From Curtobacterium citreum (GTDB lineage: Bacteria; Actinomycetota; Actinomycetes; Actinomycetales; Microbacteriaceae), in assembly GCF_006715175.1 (NCBI RefSeq), contig NZ_VFMQ01000001.1, forward strand, positions 930,001 to 994,000: a stretch of 64,000 nt of DNA, given 5' to 3'. How positions within the stretch are numbered: the stretch's first letter is position 1; each line of letters starts with the position of its first letter. A program made the translations under genes and the position numbers. The notes below the pieces were generated by a model. It saw only the letters and a program-made list of their open reading frames with translations, did not search any database and was not told the DNA's origin. Below are positions 15,988 to 24,175 of this stretch, one piece after another.

Positions 15988-16977
15988 CTAGAGCCGGTCG
16001 CGCAGGAACGCCACCTGGCGCTCCCAGTGCCGGAAGCCGCCGCCCTCGTGCCCGTTGTACGGGTAGACGGCGATCTCGCGGTCGGCCGAGCCCAGGGCGT
16101 TGTACGCCGCGAAGGTCGTCCGCGGCGGCACGACGTCGTCCATCAGCGCCACGGAGAACAGCGCCGGCGCGCTGATGCGCTCGGCGAAGTGCACGCCGTC
16201 GAAGTAGGCCACCGTGTCCCACACCCGGTCGACGTCGTCGCGGTGGACCGACAGGTGCGTGGCGAGCTCGAGGTACGGGCCGCCGACGGCGACGGCCGTG
16301 CCGTGCTCCCAGTCACACAGGAACGCGACGTCGGGCAGCACGGCGACGAGCGGGCCGACGTGCGCCTCGACCAGGGCGGCCGCGGCGAGGGTGATCCCGC
16401 CGCCCTGGCTGCCGCCGGTGAGGGCGATCCGGTCGACGTCGACGCCGGGGAGCGTGCGGACCGCCTCGACCAGCCGCACCGCGTCGGTGAACACGCGGCG
16501 GTAGTAGTGGTTCGCCGGGGCGTCGACGCCGCTCGCCATCCACCCACCGACGTGCGGCACGGAGCCGTGCGGGTCGGGGGTGTCCCCGCCGGAACCCCAG
16601 CCACTTCCCTGCCCGCGGGTGTCCATCACGACGTGCACGAAGCCCGCGAGCGCCCACGACACCCGTTCCCCGGGGAGCCCGCGGCCGCCGCCGTACCCGA
16701 GGAACTCGACCACGACGGGCAGGTCCTGGTCGGCCGTGCCCGCGGGGCGGGAGACCCAGGCGCGGACGGGGTCGCCGCCGAAGCCCGGGAACGTCAGGTC
16801 CTGCACGTCGAGGGCGGTGACCGGCGTCTCGGCGGGGGTGGTGACGGGTGCGGTGCCGGCACCGGCTGCCCGGGCCTCGGCGATCGTGTCGGCCCAGAAG
16901 GCGTCGAGGTCGGCCGGACGCCGCACCTCGGGGCGGTACGCCCGGAGCTGGTCGAGGGGCAGGTCGGTGAGCGGCAT
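15988..16977 (-). CDS. Acetyl xylan esterase / cephalosporin-C deacetylase family hydrolase (CE7)
   Basis: A 329-residue alpha/beta hydrolase of the AXE1 family, which removes acetyl groups from xylo-oligosaccharides. The nucleophile elbow is GGSQGGG with Ser190, close to Ser181 of the Bacillus enzymes. The CE7-specific RGQGSGWG motif lies upstream (about residue 120). The Asp and His of the triad lie in MDDVVPP and GHEGGG. No signal peptide is visible, so it would act on imported, still acetylated oligosaccharides inside the cell. Its neighbours xylB and xylA on the same strand support a xylan role. The start ATG 16977 is followed by the family-typical PLTDLPLDQLRAY. Confidence 0.9.
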   Translation of the reverse strand: MPLTDLPLDQLRAYRPEVRRPADLDAFWADTIAEARAAGAGTAPVTTPAETPVTALDVQDLTFPGFGGDPVRAWVSRPAGTADQDLPVVVEFLGYGGGRGLPGERVSWALAGFVHVVMDTRGQGSGWGSGGDTPDPHGSVPHVGGWMASGVDAPANHYYRRVFTDAVRLVEAVRTLPGVDVDRIALTGGSQGGGITLAAAALVEAHVGPLVAVLPDVAFLCDWEHGTAVAVGGPYLELATHLSVHRDDVDRVWDTVAYFDGVHFAERISAPALFSVALMDDVVPPRTTFAAYNALGSADREIAVYPYNGHEGGGFRHWERQVAFLRDRL

Positions 16978-17031
16978 GGGGTCCTCCGGGGTCGTTCTGC
17001 GCGTGGGATGGCGTTCCGCGCATCGTGGGTC

Positions 17032-17078
17032 GTTCCGCGCGTCGGAGGACGAACCTTCCGACCTCCGACGCGCAGAAC
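17032..17078. repeat. Inverted repeat, family C element, between xylB and the esterase
   Basis: Arms 17032-17048 (GTTCCGCGCGTCGGAGG) and 17062-17078 match with one mismatch. Two related GTTCTGCGCGT/GTTCCGCGCAT units precede it from 16993. The same motif recurs as direct repeats at 28068-28155. It may terminate xylB transcription. Confidence 0.6.
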
Positions 17079-17124
17079 GTCTTCCTACACCGTGCGCGAT
17101 GGGATCGATCGCTCGCGAGCGGTG

Positions 17125-18609
17125 TCAGCGCGCGGCGTGTGCCCGGTACTGCTCGAGCACCTCGGGGCGCGGGTCCGCGGGGACGACCGTGGCGGAGACC
17201 TCCCACGACGGCAGGCTCCCCGTCAGCACCCACGCGGCCTGTCGAGCGGCACCGGACGCCACGTACTCGCCCGGCTCCGGGATCGACACGTCGCGGCCGA
17301 ACACCTGCGCGGCGACGGCCCGGACGGCCTCGTTCCGCGCGGCCCCGCCGATGAGCAGCAGTCGGGACACCGTGACGCCGGTGCCCTCGACCGCGGCGAG
17401 CCCGTCGGCGAGGGCGCACAGCATGCCCTCGACGGCGGCGCGGGCGAGGTGCGCCCGGTCCGTGGTCGCCGGGGTCATCCCGAGCAGCGAGGCGGTCGCG
17501 TCCGGTCGGTTCGGGGTGCGTTCGCCGACGAAGTACGGCACGAGCACGAGCCCGTCCGCGCCGGCCGGCGCCTGCAGCGCCAGCTCGCCGAGGCCGTCGT
17601 GGTCGACGGCGAGGAGCCCGCCGATCACCTCGAGCACGCGGGCCGCGTTGAGCGTCGTCACGATCGGGAGGCGCGACCCGGTCCCGTCGGCGAAGCCCGC
17701 CACGGTCCCGCTCGGGTCCGTCACCTCGGTGTCGGTGACCCCGAAGACCGTCCCGCTCGTGCCGAGGGACACCGCGACGTCGCCGGGACCGAGGCCGAGG
17801 CCGAGCGCGGCCCCGGCGTTGTCGCCGAGTCCCGGGCCGACCACGAGTCCGGCGCGGGCGGTCGCGCCGCCCGGCAGCGCGACGTCGGACCCCAGCGTGC
17901 CCATCGCCTCGTCCGGTGCGACCACCCGCGGCACCACGACCGCGTCGTCGTCACCGGCTGCGGCTGCGGTTGCGCCACCCGCGACCCGGAGGCCACGACC
18001 GAGGGCGGCCGCGAACAGCTCCGCGTCGTACTCGCGGCGCACCGGGTCCCAGTACGCCGTGCCGCTGGCGTCGGAGCCGTCGGTCGCGAGCGCGTCGAGG
18101 TCCGGACCGAGCGGACTCTCGTCCGCCGGGCCGTACCCGCGCAGCCGCCACGACAGCCAGTCGTGGGGGAGCGCGACCGCGGCGACCCGCGCCGCGTTCT
18201 CGGGCTCCGCGTCCCGCAGCCAGCGCAGCTTGGTCCCGGTGAACGAGGCCACCGGGACCAGACCCGTCCGGGCGACCCATGCCTGTCGGCCGAGCTCCTC
18301 GACCATCTGCGCGGCCGCGTCGGCGCTGCGGACGTCGTTCCAGAGGAGCGCGTCGCGGACCACGCGACCGTCCGCGTCCAGTGCGACCATGCCGTGCTGC
18401 TGTCCGGCGACCGCGACCGCGGCGACGTCGTCGAACCCACCGGCGTCCGCGATCGCGGTGCCGAGCGCGTCCCACCAGTGGCGGGGGTCGACGGAGGTGC
18501 CGTCCGGGTGGGACGCACGCCCCTCCCGGACGACCGCACCGGTCGACGCGTCACGGATGGTGACCTTGCAGGACTGGGTCGACGAGTCGACCCCGGCGAC
18601 CAGGGTCAC
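17125..18609 (-). CDS. xylB: Xylulokinase (FGGY family)
   Basis: A 494-residue carbohydrate kinase that phosphorylates D-xylulose to xylulose 5-phosphate for the pentose phosphate pathway. FGGY landmarks: N-terminal phosphate loop [10 protein letters not shown], substrate motif AGQQHGM (about residue 75), LLWNDVRS, then [10 protein letters not shown] and the C-terminal [20 protein letters not shown] signature. GTG 18609 is chosen because it starts at the first conserved strand and has GAAGGGG upstream; extension upstream would run through the xylA-xylB gap. It follows xylA by 56 bp on the same strand, so the two probably form one transcript. Confidence 0.94.
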   Translation of the reverse strand: MTLVAGVDSSTQSCKVTIRDASTGAVVREGRASHPDGTSVDPRHWWDALGTAIADAGGFDDVAAVAVAGQQHGMVALDADGRVVRDALLWNDVRSADAAAQMVEELGRQAWVARTGLVPVASFTGTKLRWLRDAEPENAARVAAVALPHDWLSWRLRGYGPADESPLGPDLDALATDGSDASGTAYWDPVRREYDAELFAAALGRGLRVAGGATAAAAGDDDAVVVPRVVAPDEAMGTLGSDVALPGGATARAGLVVGPGLGDNAGAALGLGLGPGDVAVSLGTSGTVFGVTDTEVTDPSGTVAGFADGTGSRLPIVTTLNAARVLEVIGGLLAVDHDGLGELALQAPAGADGLVLVPYFVGERTPNRPDATASLLGMTPATTDRAHLARAAVEGMLCALADGLAAVEGTGVTVSRLLLIGGAARNEAVRAVAAQVFGRDVSIPEPGEYVASGAARQAAWVLTGSLPSWEVSATVVPADPRPEVLEQYRAHAAR

Positions 18610-18632
18610 CCCTTCGGCGGCAGGCCGCCTCA

Positions 18633-18679
18633 GCGCGCGGAATGCAGCCGCTGGCGCGTCTGCCTTCAATTCCGCGCGC
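18633..18679 (-). promoter_or_regulatory. Inverted repeat spanning the xylA stop codon
   Basis: Arms GCGCGCGGAAT (18633-18643) and its exact complement (18669-18679) flank 25 bases and include the last codons of xylA. In the xylA-xylB transcript this 11-bp stem could reduce or buffer read-through into xylB or protect the xylA 3' end. Confidence 0.45.
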
Positions 18680-19859
18680 CCATCAGGTGCTCGATCGCGA
18701 GCTGCTGCAGGCGCACGAAGCCGAAGCCCTTGCCGCCGAAGTACGCGTCGGCGTCGAAGTCCTCGAACGCCGAGCGGTCGGCGAGGAAGTCGTCGTACGA
18801 CTCGCCGCTGTTCAGCGTCGGGGTGCTCAGCTCGTCGACCTTCGCGGCGGACAGGGCCTCCTGCACCTCGGGGTCGGCGCGGAACGCCTGCGCGCGCTCC
18901 TTGAGGAGCAGGTACATGCGCATGTTCGCCTTCGCGGAGTCCCAGACACCCGTGATGTCCTCGGTGCGCGACGGCTTGTAGTCGAAGTGCCGCGGGCCGT
19001 CGTACGCCTGACCGCCCTGCGGGGCGCCGTGCTCGAGCAGGTCGACGAGCGAGAACGCGTTCTGCAGGTCGCCGTGGCCGAACACCAGGTCCTGGTCGTA
19101 CTTGATGCCGCGCTGGCCGTTCAGGTCGATGTGGAAGAGCTTGCCCTGGTACAGCGCCTGGGCGATGCCGGCCGTGAAGTTCAGGCCCGCCATCTGCTCG
19201 TGGCCGACCTCGGGGTTGATGCCGAACAGCTCCGGGCGCTCGAGCGTCTCCGTGAAGGCGATCGCGTGGCCCAGGGTCGGCAGGAGGATGTCGCCGCGGG
19301 GCTCGTTCGGCTTCGGCTCGATGGCGAAGCGGATGTCGTAGCCCTTGTCCGTGACGTACTGGGCGAGCAGGTTGACGGCCTCGCGGTAGCGCTCGAGCGC
19401 GGCCTGCACGTCCTTGGCGGAGTCGTACTCCGAGCCCTCGCGGCCGCCCCACATGACGAAGGTCTTCGCACCGAGCTCGGCGGCCAGGTCGATGTTGCGG
19501 AGCACCTTGCGGAGCGCGAACCGGCGGACCTGGCGGTCGTTCGAGGTGAAGCCGCCGTCCTTGAACACCGGGGCCGAGAACAGGTTCGTCGTGACCATCG
19601 GCACGATGATCCCGGTCGACTCGAGGGCGCCCTTGAGGCGGTCGATCTGGCCCTGGCGCTCGGCGTCGGTCGAACCGAACGCGAACAGGTCGTCGTCGTG
19701 GAAGGTCAGGCCGTAGGCGCCGATCTCGTCGAGCTTCTCGACCGCCTCGACCACGTCCAGCGCGGGACGGGTCGGGCCGCCGAACGGGTCGGAGCCGTCG
19801 TAGCCGATGGTCCAGAGACCGAAGGAGAACTTGTCGTCACGGGTGGGCGTCGTTGCCAT
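18666..19859 (-). CDS. xylA: Xylose isomerase
   Basis: A 397-residue class I (actinobacterial) xylose isomerase converting D-xylose to D-xylulose. All active-site elements are visible: catalytic His in LTFHDDDL, metal and base residues in [10 protein letters not shown], Glu and His in [14 protein letters not shown], and the second metal site in [19 protein letters not shown]. Length matches Streptomyces/Actinoplanes enzymes. The promoter (TTGCCA, 17 bp, TATGTT) lies on the minus strand at 19903-19931, and its -10 box lies inside an inverted repeat, so repression in the absence of xylose is likely. It precedes xylB. Confidence 0.97.
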   Translation of the reverse strand: MATTPTRDDKFSFGLWTIGYDGSDPFGGPTRPALDVVEAVEKLDEIGAYGLTFHDDDLFAFGSTDAERQGQIDRLKGALESTGIIVPMVTTNLFSAPVFKDGGFTSNDRQVRRFALRKVLRNIDLAAELGAKTFVMWGGREGSEYDSAKDVQAALERYREAVNLLAQYVTDKGYDIRFAIEPKPNEPRGDILLPTLGHAIAFTETLERPELFGINPEVGHEQMAGLNFTAGIAQALYQGKLFHIDLNGQRGIKYDQDLVFGHGDLQNAFSLVDLLEHGAPQGGQAYDGPRHFDYKPSRTEDITGVWDSAKANMRMYLLLKERAQAFRADPEVQEALSAAKVDELSTPTLNSGESYDDFLADRSAFEDFDADAYFGGKGFGFVRLQQLAIEHLMGARN

Positions 19860-19888
19860 GGTGGGTCACCGTTCGTCGTCGAAACAAA

Positions 19889-19907
19889 ATGTTGCCGCGC
19901 CCAACAT
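19889..19907. promoter_or_regulatory. Operator ATGTTG-N7-CAACAT between xylA and the Gfo/Idh-ThuA operon
   Basis: An inverted repeat with 6-bp arms (19889-19894 and 19902-19907). A third half-site, CAACAT, lies at 19929-19934. The repeat overlaps the -10 box of xylA and the -35 box of the divergent operon, so one repressor could shut both. The ROK regulator at 24176 is the best candidate (inference). Confidence 0.65.
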
Positions 19908-19919
19908 AAGCGGTAGGGT
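19892..19919 (+). promoter_or_regulatory. Promoter of the Gfo/Idh-ThuA operon
   Basis: TTGCCG (19892-19897), 16 bp, TAGGGT (19914-19919). The -35 box overlaps the operator. An AAGGAG ribosome site precedes ATG 19957. Confidence 0.5.
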
Positions 19920-19931
19920 GGATCCTGGCAA
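19903..19931 (-). promoter_or_regulatory. xylA promoter
   Basis: On the minus strand TTGCCA (19926-19931), a 17-bp spacer and TATGTT (19903-19908). The spacing is ideal and the -10 box lies within the operator arm. Confidence 0.6.
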
Positions 19932-19956
19932 CATCGGATCGCAAAGGAGCGAGTGG

Positions 19957-21153
19957 ATGGCACAGGACGGACACGGACCGGGGCGACTGCGGGTCGCGAT
20001 GGTCGGGCACGGCTTCATGGGGGCGGCGCACTCCCAGGCGTGGCGGACCGCCCCGCGGTTCTTCGACCTCGGCGTGGAGCCCGAGATGGCGGTCGTCGTC
20101 GGGCGGGACGCCGAGCGCACCGAGGCCGCGCGCCGGCAGTACGGCTGGCAGGCCGCGTCGACCGACTGGCGCCGGGTGGTCGCCGACCCGGACATCGACG
20201 TCGTCGACGTGGTGTCGCCCGGCTCCTCGCACGTCGAGGTCGCGATCGCCGCGCTCGAGGCCGGCAAGCACGTGCTGTGCGAGAAGCCCCTCGCCAACAC
20301 CGTGGCCGAGGCCGAGGCGATGACGGCCGCCGCCGAGTCCGCCGCTGCGCGCGGCGTCCGCGCCATGGTCGGGTTCAGCTACCGCCGCGTGCCCGCCATC
20401 GCGCTCGCGCGCCAGCTGGTGCAGGACGGGAGGATCGGGGCCGTCCGCCAGGTCCGCGCGCTCTACCTGCAGGACTGGTTGACCGACGCCGAGGGCCCGA
20501 TGACGTGGCGCCTCGACAAGGCGCTCGCCGGTTCCGGTTCGCTCGGCGACATCGGCGCGCACGCGATCGACCTCGTCGAGCACGTCACGGGCGCACAGCT
20601 GTCCACCGTGTCCGGCACGCTCGAGACCTTCGTGCACGAACGCCCGCTGATGGCCGAGGGCGTCGGCCTGTCGGGCACCGCGTCGAGCGAACGCGGACAG
20701 GTCACCGTCGACGACGCCGCGTTCTTCCTCGGGCGGCTCAGCGGTGGCGCTGCCGACGGCGCGATCGGCACCTTCGAGGCCACGCGCTACGCGACCGGTC
20801 GGAAGAACGGCCTGACGCTCGAGGTCAGCGGGTCCGAGGGCGCGATCCAGTTCGACCTCGAGTCGATGAACGAGCTGCGGCTGTACGAGTCGTCGGCGCC
20901 CGCGGGGGAGCAGGGCTTCCGCCGCATCCTGGTCACCGAGCCGGAGCACCCGTGGATGGCCGCGTGGTGGCCGACCGGGCACCTGATCGGCTACGAGCAC
21001 ACCTTCAGCCACCAGGTCACGGACTTCGTGCGGGCGATCGTCGCCGGCACCGACCCGCAGCCGTCGTTCGCGGACGGCCTGCACGTGCAGCGGGTCCTCG
21101 ACGCGGTCGAGCGCAGCGCGGCCGACGGCAGCGCCTGGACGGCGATCCGATGA
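19957..21153 (+). CDS. Gfo/Idh/MocA-family NAD(P)-dependent sugar oxidoreductase
   Basis: A 398-residue oxidoreductase. The Rossmann fold begins VAMVGHGFMGAAHSQAW, and EKPLANT (about residue 110) is the conserved EKP signature whose Lys takes part in catalysis. The second domain contains GDIGAHAIDLVEHVTG with the usual His. Members oxidise or reduce one hydroxyl of free or glycosidic sugars, often at C3. It leads an operon with a ThuA-like protein, a second Gfo/Idh protein and a TIM-barrel protein; stop and next start overlap (ATGA). The gene order resembles 3-keto-sugar pathways such as thuAB (inference). Confidence 0.88.
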   Translation: MAQDGHGPGRLRVAMVGHGFMGAAHSQAWRTAPRFFDLGVEPEMAVVVGRDAERTEAARRQYGWQAASTDWRRVVADPDIDVVDVVSPGSSHVEVAIAALEAGKHVLCEKPLANTVAEAEAMTAAAESAAARGVRAMVGFSYRRVPAIALARQLVQDGRIGAVRQVRALYLQDWLTDAEGPMTWRLDKALAGSGSLGDIGAHAIDLVEHVTGAQLSTVSGTLETFVHERPLMAEGVGLSGTASSERGQVTVDDAAFFLGRLSGGAADGAIGTFEATRYATGRKNGLTLEVSGSEGAIQFDLESMNELRLYESSAPAGEQGFRRILVTEPEHPWMAAWWPTGHLIGYEHTFSHQVTDFVRAIVAGTDPQPSFADGLHVQRVLDAVERSAADGSAWTAIR

Positions 21154-21848
21154 CCGGCGGGAAGAAGGCCCTGGTCGTCCGGGGCGGGTGGGACGGGCAC
21201 ATGCCGGTCGAGACCACCGACCTGTTCGTCCCGTTCCTGCGGGACAACGGGTTCGACGTGCAGGTGTCGGACTCGACCGCGGTGTACGCCGACGAGTCCG
21301 TGATGGCCGACGTCGACCTGATCGTGCAGGTCGTCACCATGTCGACCATCGCGGACGACGAGTTCGCCGGACTGCAGAAGGCGGTGCTCGGCGGCGCCGG
21401 ACTCGCGGGATGGCACGGCGGGATCGCGGACGCGTTCCGGAACACCGCCGACTACCTGCACATGATCGGCGGGCAGTTCGCGCACCACGCGGGCAAGCAC
21501 CCGTCCGAGCGCACCGGCGAGCAGTCCGACAACTACATCCCGTACACGGTGCACATCACCGAGGCCGGGCACGAGCACCCGATCACGCAGGGCATCGAGG
21601 ACTTCGACCTGGTGACCGAGCAGTACTGGGTGCTCTCCGACGAGTACAACGACGTGCTGGCGACCACGACGCAGGAGGCCCGGGACTTCGACGCCTGGAA
21701 CCGTCCGGTCACGGCGCCGGCGATCTGGACCCGGCAGTGGGGGCAGGGGCGCGTGTTCGTCTCGGCGCCCGGGCACCGGCTCGAGGTCGTCGAGTCGCAG
21801 CCGCTCCGCACGATCATCGAGAGGGGACTCCTGTGGGCAGCGCGATGA
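21150..21848 (+). CDS. ThuA-like domain protein
   Basis: A 232-residue protein of the ThuA family (class-I-glutamine-amidotransferase-like fold, trehalose utilisation). Visible motifs are KALVVRGGWDGHMP, LAGWHGGIADAFRN and IGGQFAHHAGKHP, with histidines conserved in the family, and IWTRQWGQGRVFVSAPGH near the end. ThuA proteins act with ThuB-type Gfo/Idh dehydrogenases on 3-keto-disaccharides. Here it sits between two Gfo/Idh genes and overlaps both neighbours, a strong functional link. The precise reaction cannot be read from the sequence. Confidence 0.88.
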   Translation: MTGGKKALVVRGGWDGHMPVETTDLFVPFLRDNGFDVQVSDSTAVYADESVMADVDLIVQVVTMSTIADDEFAGLQKAVLGGAGLAGWHGGIADAFRNTADYLHMIGGQFAHHAGKHPSERTGEQSDNYIPYTVHITEAGHEHPITQGIEDFDLVTEQYWVLSDEYNDVLATTTQEARDFDAWNRPVTAPAIWTRQWGQGRVFVSAPGHRLEVVESQPLRTIIERGLLWAAR

Positions 21849-22945
21849 GGGTCGGTGTCGTCGGGGTCGGCGTCATCAGCCAGCAGTACTTCGAGCACTT
21901 CCCGGCGCTGCCCGGGCTCGAGCTCACCGCCGTCGCGGACATCGACGTCGCCCGGGCTCAGTCGGTCGGCGAGGCACAGGGCGTCCGCGGGACGAGCGTC
22001 GACGAGCTCATCGCGGCGGACGACGTCGACGTCGTGCTCAACCTGACGATCCCGGCCGCGCACGCCGAGATCGCCACCCGGGCGCTCGAGGCCGGCAAGC
22101 ACGTCTACGGCGAGAAGCCGCTCGCGATGTCGACGGCCGAGGCGCAACCCGTGCTCGACCTCGCCCGGCGCTCGGGGCTGCGGGTCGGCAGCGCGCCGGA
22201 CACCGTGCTCGGCACCGGGATCCAGACGGCCCGGCAGGCGCTCGACAGCGGTGCGATCGGCACGCCCGTCGGTGCCGCTGTGTCCTGGTCGGCGCCCGGG
22301 CACGAGCTGTGGCACCCGGCGCCCGCGTTCTACTACCAGCCGGGTGGTGGACCGCTGCTCGACATGGGGCCGTACTACCTGACGAGCCTGGTCTCGTTCT
22401 TCGGTCCGGTCGTCCGGGTGAGCGGCGCCTCGACCCGCTCCGACCGCGAGCGCACGATCGCCACCGGGCCCGCCGCGGGCACCCCGCTCCGGGTCGACAT
22501 CGACACGCACGTGGTCGCCGTCCTCGAGCACGCGAACGGCGTCGTCTCCACGGTCACGGTGTCCTTCGAGGTCTGGGCCACCCGGGCACCACTGTTCGAG
22601 GTGTACGGCACCGCGGGCACGCTCGGGGTCCCCGACCCGAACCGGTTCTCCGACCCGGTGTCGATCGCCGACGCCCACGGGGGAACAGCACAGCCCCGCG
22701 AGTGGCGGGACCTGCCGACGAGCGCCGGGTACGCCGACGCCGGACGCGGGTACGGCCTCGCCGACATGGCACACGCGATCGCGACGGACCGGCCACACCG
22801 GGCGTCCGGCGACCTCGCGTTCCACGTGCTCGAGGTGATGGAGGCGGTCTCGACCGCCGCCCGCGAGCACACCGTGGTCGACGTGCGGTCGCGCGTCGAC
22901 CGACCGGACACCGTGCCCGCCGGAGCCGAGCCGAGCACCTGGTGA
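21833..22945 (+). CDS. Gfo/Idh/MocA-family oxidoreductase (second copy)
   Basis: A 370-residue NAD(P)-dependent dehydrogenase with Rossmann start VGVVGVGVISQQYFEHF and catalytic-Lys motif EKPLAMS. The C-terminal domain has GGGPLLDMGPYYLTSLVSFFGP. GTG 21833 is preferred because GAGAGGGGA lies six bases upstream; ATG 21845 is an alternative that overlaps the ThuA stop. It is only distantly similar to the first Gfo/Idh protein of this operon, so the two likely handle different steps or substrates. Confidence 0.85.
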   Translation: MGSAMRVGVVGVGVISQQYFEHFPALPGLELTAVADIDVARAQSVGEAQGVRGTSVDELIAADDVDVVLNLTIPAAHAEIATRALEAGKHVYGEKPLAMSTAEAQPVLDLARRSGLRVGSAPDTVLGTGIQTARQALDSGAIGTPVGAAVSWSAPGHELWHPAPAFYYQPGGGPLLDMGPYYLTSLVSFFGPVVRVSGASTRSDRERTIATGPAAGTPLRVDIDTHVVAVLEHANGVVSTVTVSFEVWATRAPLFEVYGTAGTLGVPDPNRFSDPVSIADAHGGTAQPREWRDLPTSAGYADAGRGYGLADMAHAIATDRPHRASGDLAFHVLEVMEAVSTAAREHTVVDVRSRVDRPDTVPAGAEPSTW

Positions 22946-22971
22946 ACCAGCAGCAGGAGGAAGGAAGCAGC

Positions 22972-24015
22972 ATGACGGAGACGACCCGTGCCTCCCGGCC
23001 GAGCGCGTCGACGCGACCGGTCACCCTGTTCACCGGCCAGTGGGCGGACCTGCCGTTCGAGGAGGTCGCCCGCCTGGCGGGGGAGTGGGGCTACGACGGG
23101 CTCGAGATCGCCTGCTGGGGCGACCACCTGGACGTCCGTCGCGCCGCGACGGATCCCGACTACGTGGCGGACCGGAAGGCGATCCTGGAGCGGAACGGCC
23201 TGCAGGTCTGGACGATCGCGAACCACCTGACCGGGCAGGCCGTGTGCGACGACCCGATCGACCAGCGGCACGAGGACATCCTCGCGCCGCACGTGTGGGG
23301 CGACGGCGACCCCGAGGGCGTCCGTCAGCGGGCAGCCGAGGAGCTGCAGTGGACCGCCCGCGCGGCCGCGGCGCTCGGCGTCACGACCGTCACCGGGTTC
23401 TCCGGGTCGTCGATCTGGAAGACCGTCGCCGGGTTCCCGCCGGTGCCGCCCTCGATGATCGACGCCGGCTACCAGGACTTCCACGACCGGTGGTCGCCGA
23501 TCCTCGACGTGTTCGAGGAGGTCGGCGTCCGCTTCGCGCTCGAGGTGCATCCGTCCGAGATCGCCTACGACTACTGGACGGCGAAGCGGGCGCTGGAGGT
23601 GTTCCAGGACCGGCCGGCGTTCGGCTTCAACTTCGACCCGTCGCACTTCGTCTGGCAGGACCTGGACCCCGCCGCGTTCCTGCTCGACTTCGCGGACCGG
23701 GTGTACCACGTGCACTGCAAGGAGTCGGTGAAGCAGCTCGACGGCCGCAACGGACGCCTGTCGTCGCACCTGCCGTGGGGCGACCCGCGGCGCGGGTGGG
23801 ACTTCGTCACCGCCGGGCACGGGGACGTGCCGTGGGAGCGGGTGTTCCGCGTGCTGAACCACATCGGGTACGACGGGCCGACGAGCGTCGAGTGGGAGGA
23901 CGCGGGCATGGACCGGCTCGTCGGCGGCCCGGAGGCGCTGGCGTTCGTGCGGCAGCTCGGGACCATCGCGCCGCCGGACGCCGCGTTCGACGCCGCGTTC
24001 TCGCGCTCGCGCTAG
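22972..24015 (+). CDS. TIM-barrel sugar-phosphate isomerase/epimerase-like protein
   Basis: A 347-residue xylose-isomerase-like TIM-barrel (AP endonuclease 2 family) protein. Metal-site motifs are spread along the barrel: YDGLEIACWGDHLD, ALEVHPSEIAYDYWT (Glu), GFNFDPSHFVWQ (Asp, His), YHVHCKESV and SVEWEDAGMD (Glu). Such proteins isomerise or epimerise keto sugars, or cleave 3-keto-glycosides in some ThuA/Gfo/Idh clusters. A strong AGGAGGAAGG site lies between 22951 and 22965. It closes the operon started at 19957. Confidence 0.85.
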   Translation: MTETTRASRPSASTRPVTLFTGQWADLPFEEVARLAGEWGYDGLEIACWGDHLDVRRAATDPDYVADRKAILERNGLQVWTIANHLTGQAVCDDPIDQRHEDILAPHVWGDGDPEGVRQRAAEELQWTARAAAALGVTTVTGFSGSSIWKTVAGFPPVPPSMIDAGYQDFHDRWSPILDVFEEVGVRFALEVHPSEIAYDYWTAKRALEVFQDRPAFGFNFDPSHFVWQDLDPAAFLLDFADRVYHVHCKESVKQLDGRNGRLSSHLPWGDPRRGWDFVTAGHGDVPWERVFRVLNHIGYDGPTSVEWEDAGMDRLVGGPEALAFVRQLGTIAPPDAAFDAAFSRSR

Positions 24016-24064
24016 CCGCTGCCGCGCCGGCGGCGCCGCGCCGCCGGCGCACCGCCGGCGCCGC

Positions 24065-24136
24065 GCCGAGTCTCGGCCTGGGCGACGAGTTCCGCGGAGC
24101 GCCGCGCGAGACTTGTCGCTCGTGCCGAGACTCGGC
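24065..24136. terminator. Palindrome family B, copy 2
   Basis: Arms GCCGAGTCTCGGC (24065-24077) and GCCGAGACTCGGC (24124-24136) are reverse complements and each is itself palindromic. Imperfect inner arms GCGACGAGT/ACTTGTCGC lie between. A separate GCCGGCGG-rich palindromic run lies at 24024-24062. The 160-bp gap precedes the ROK gene. Confidence 0.6.
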
Positions 24137-24175
24137 ACCGCCCGACCCCGCACCACCACCCCACGAGGAGGACCC

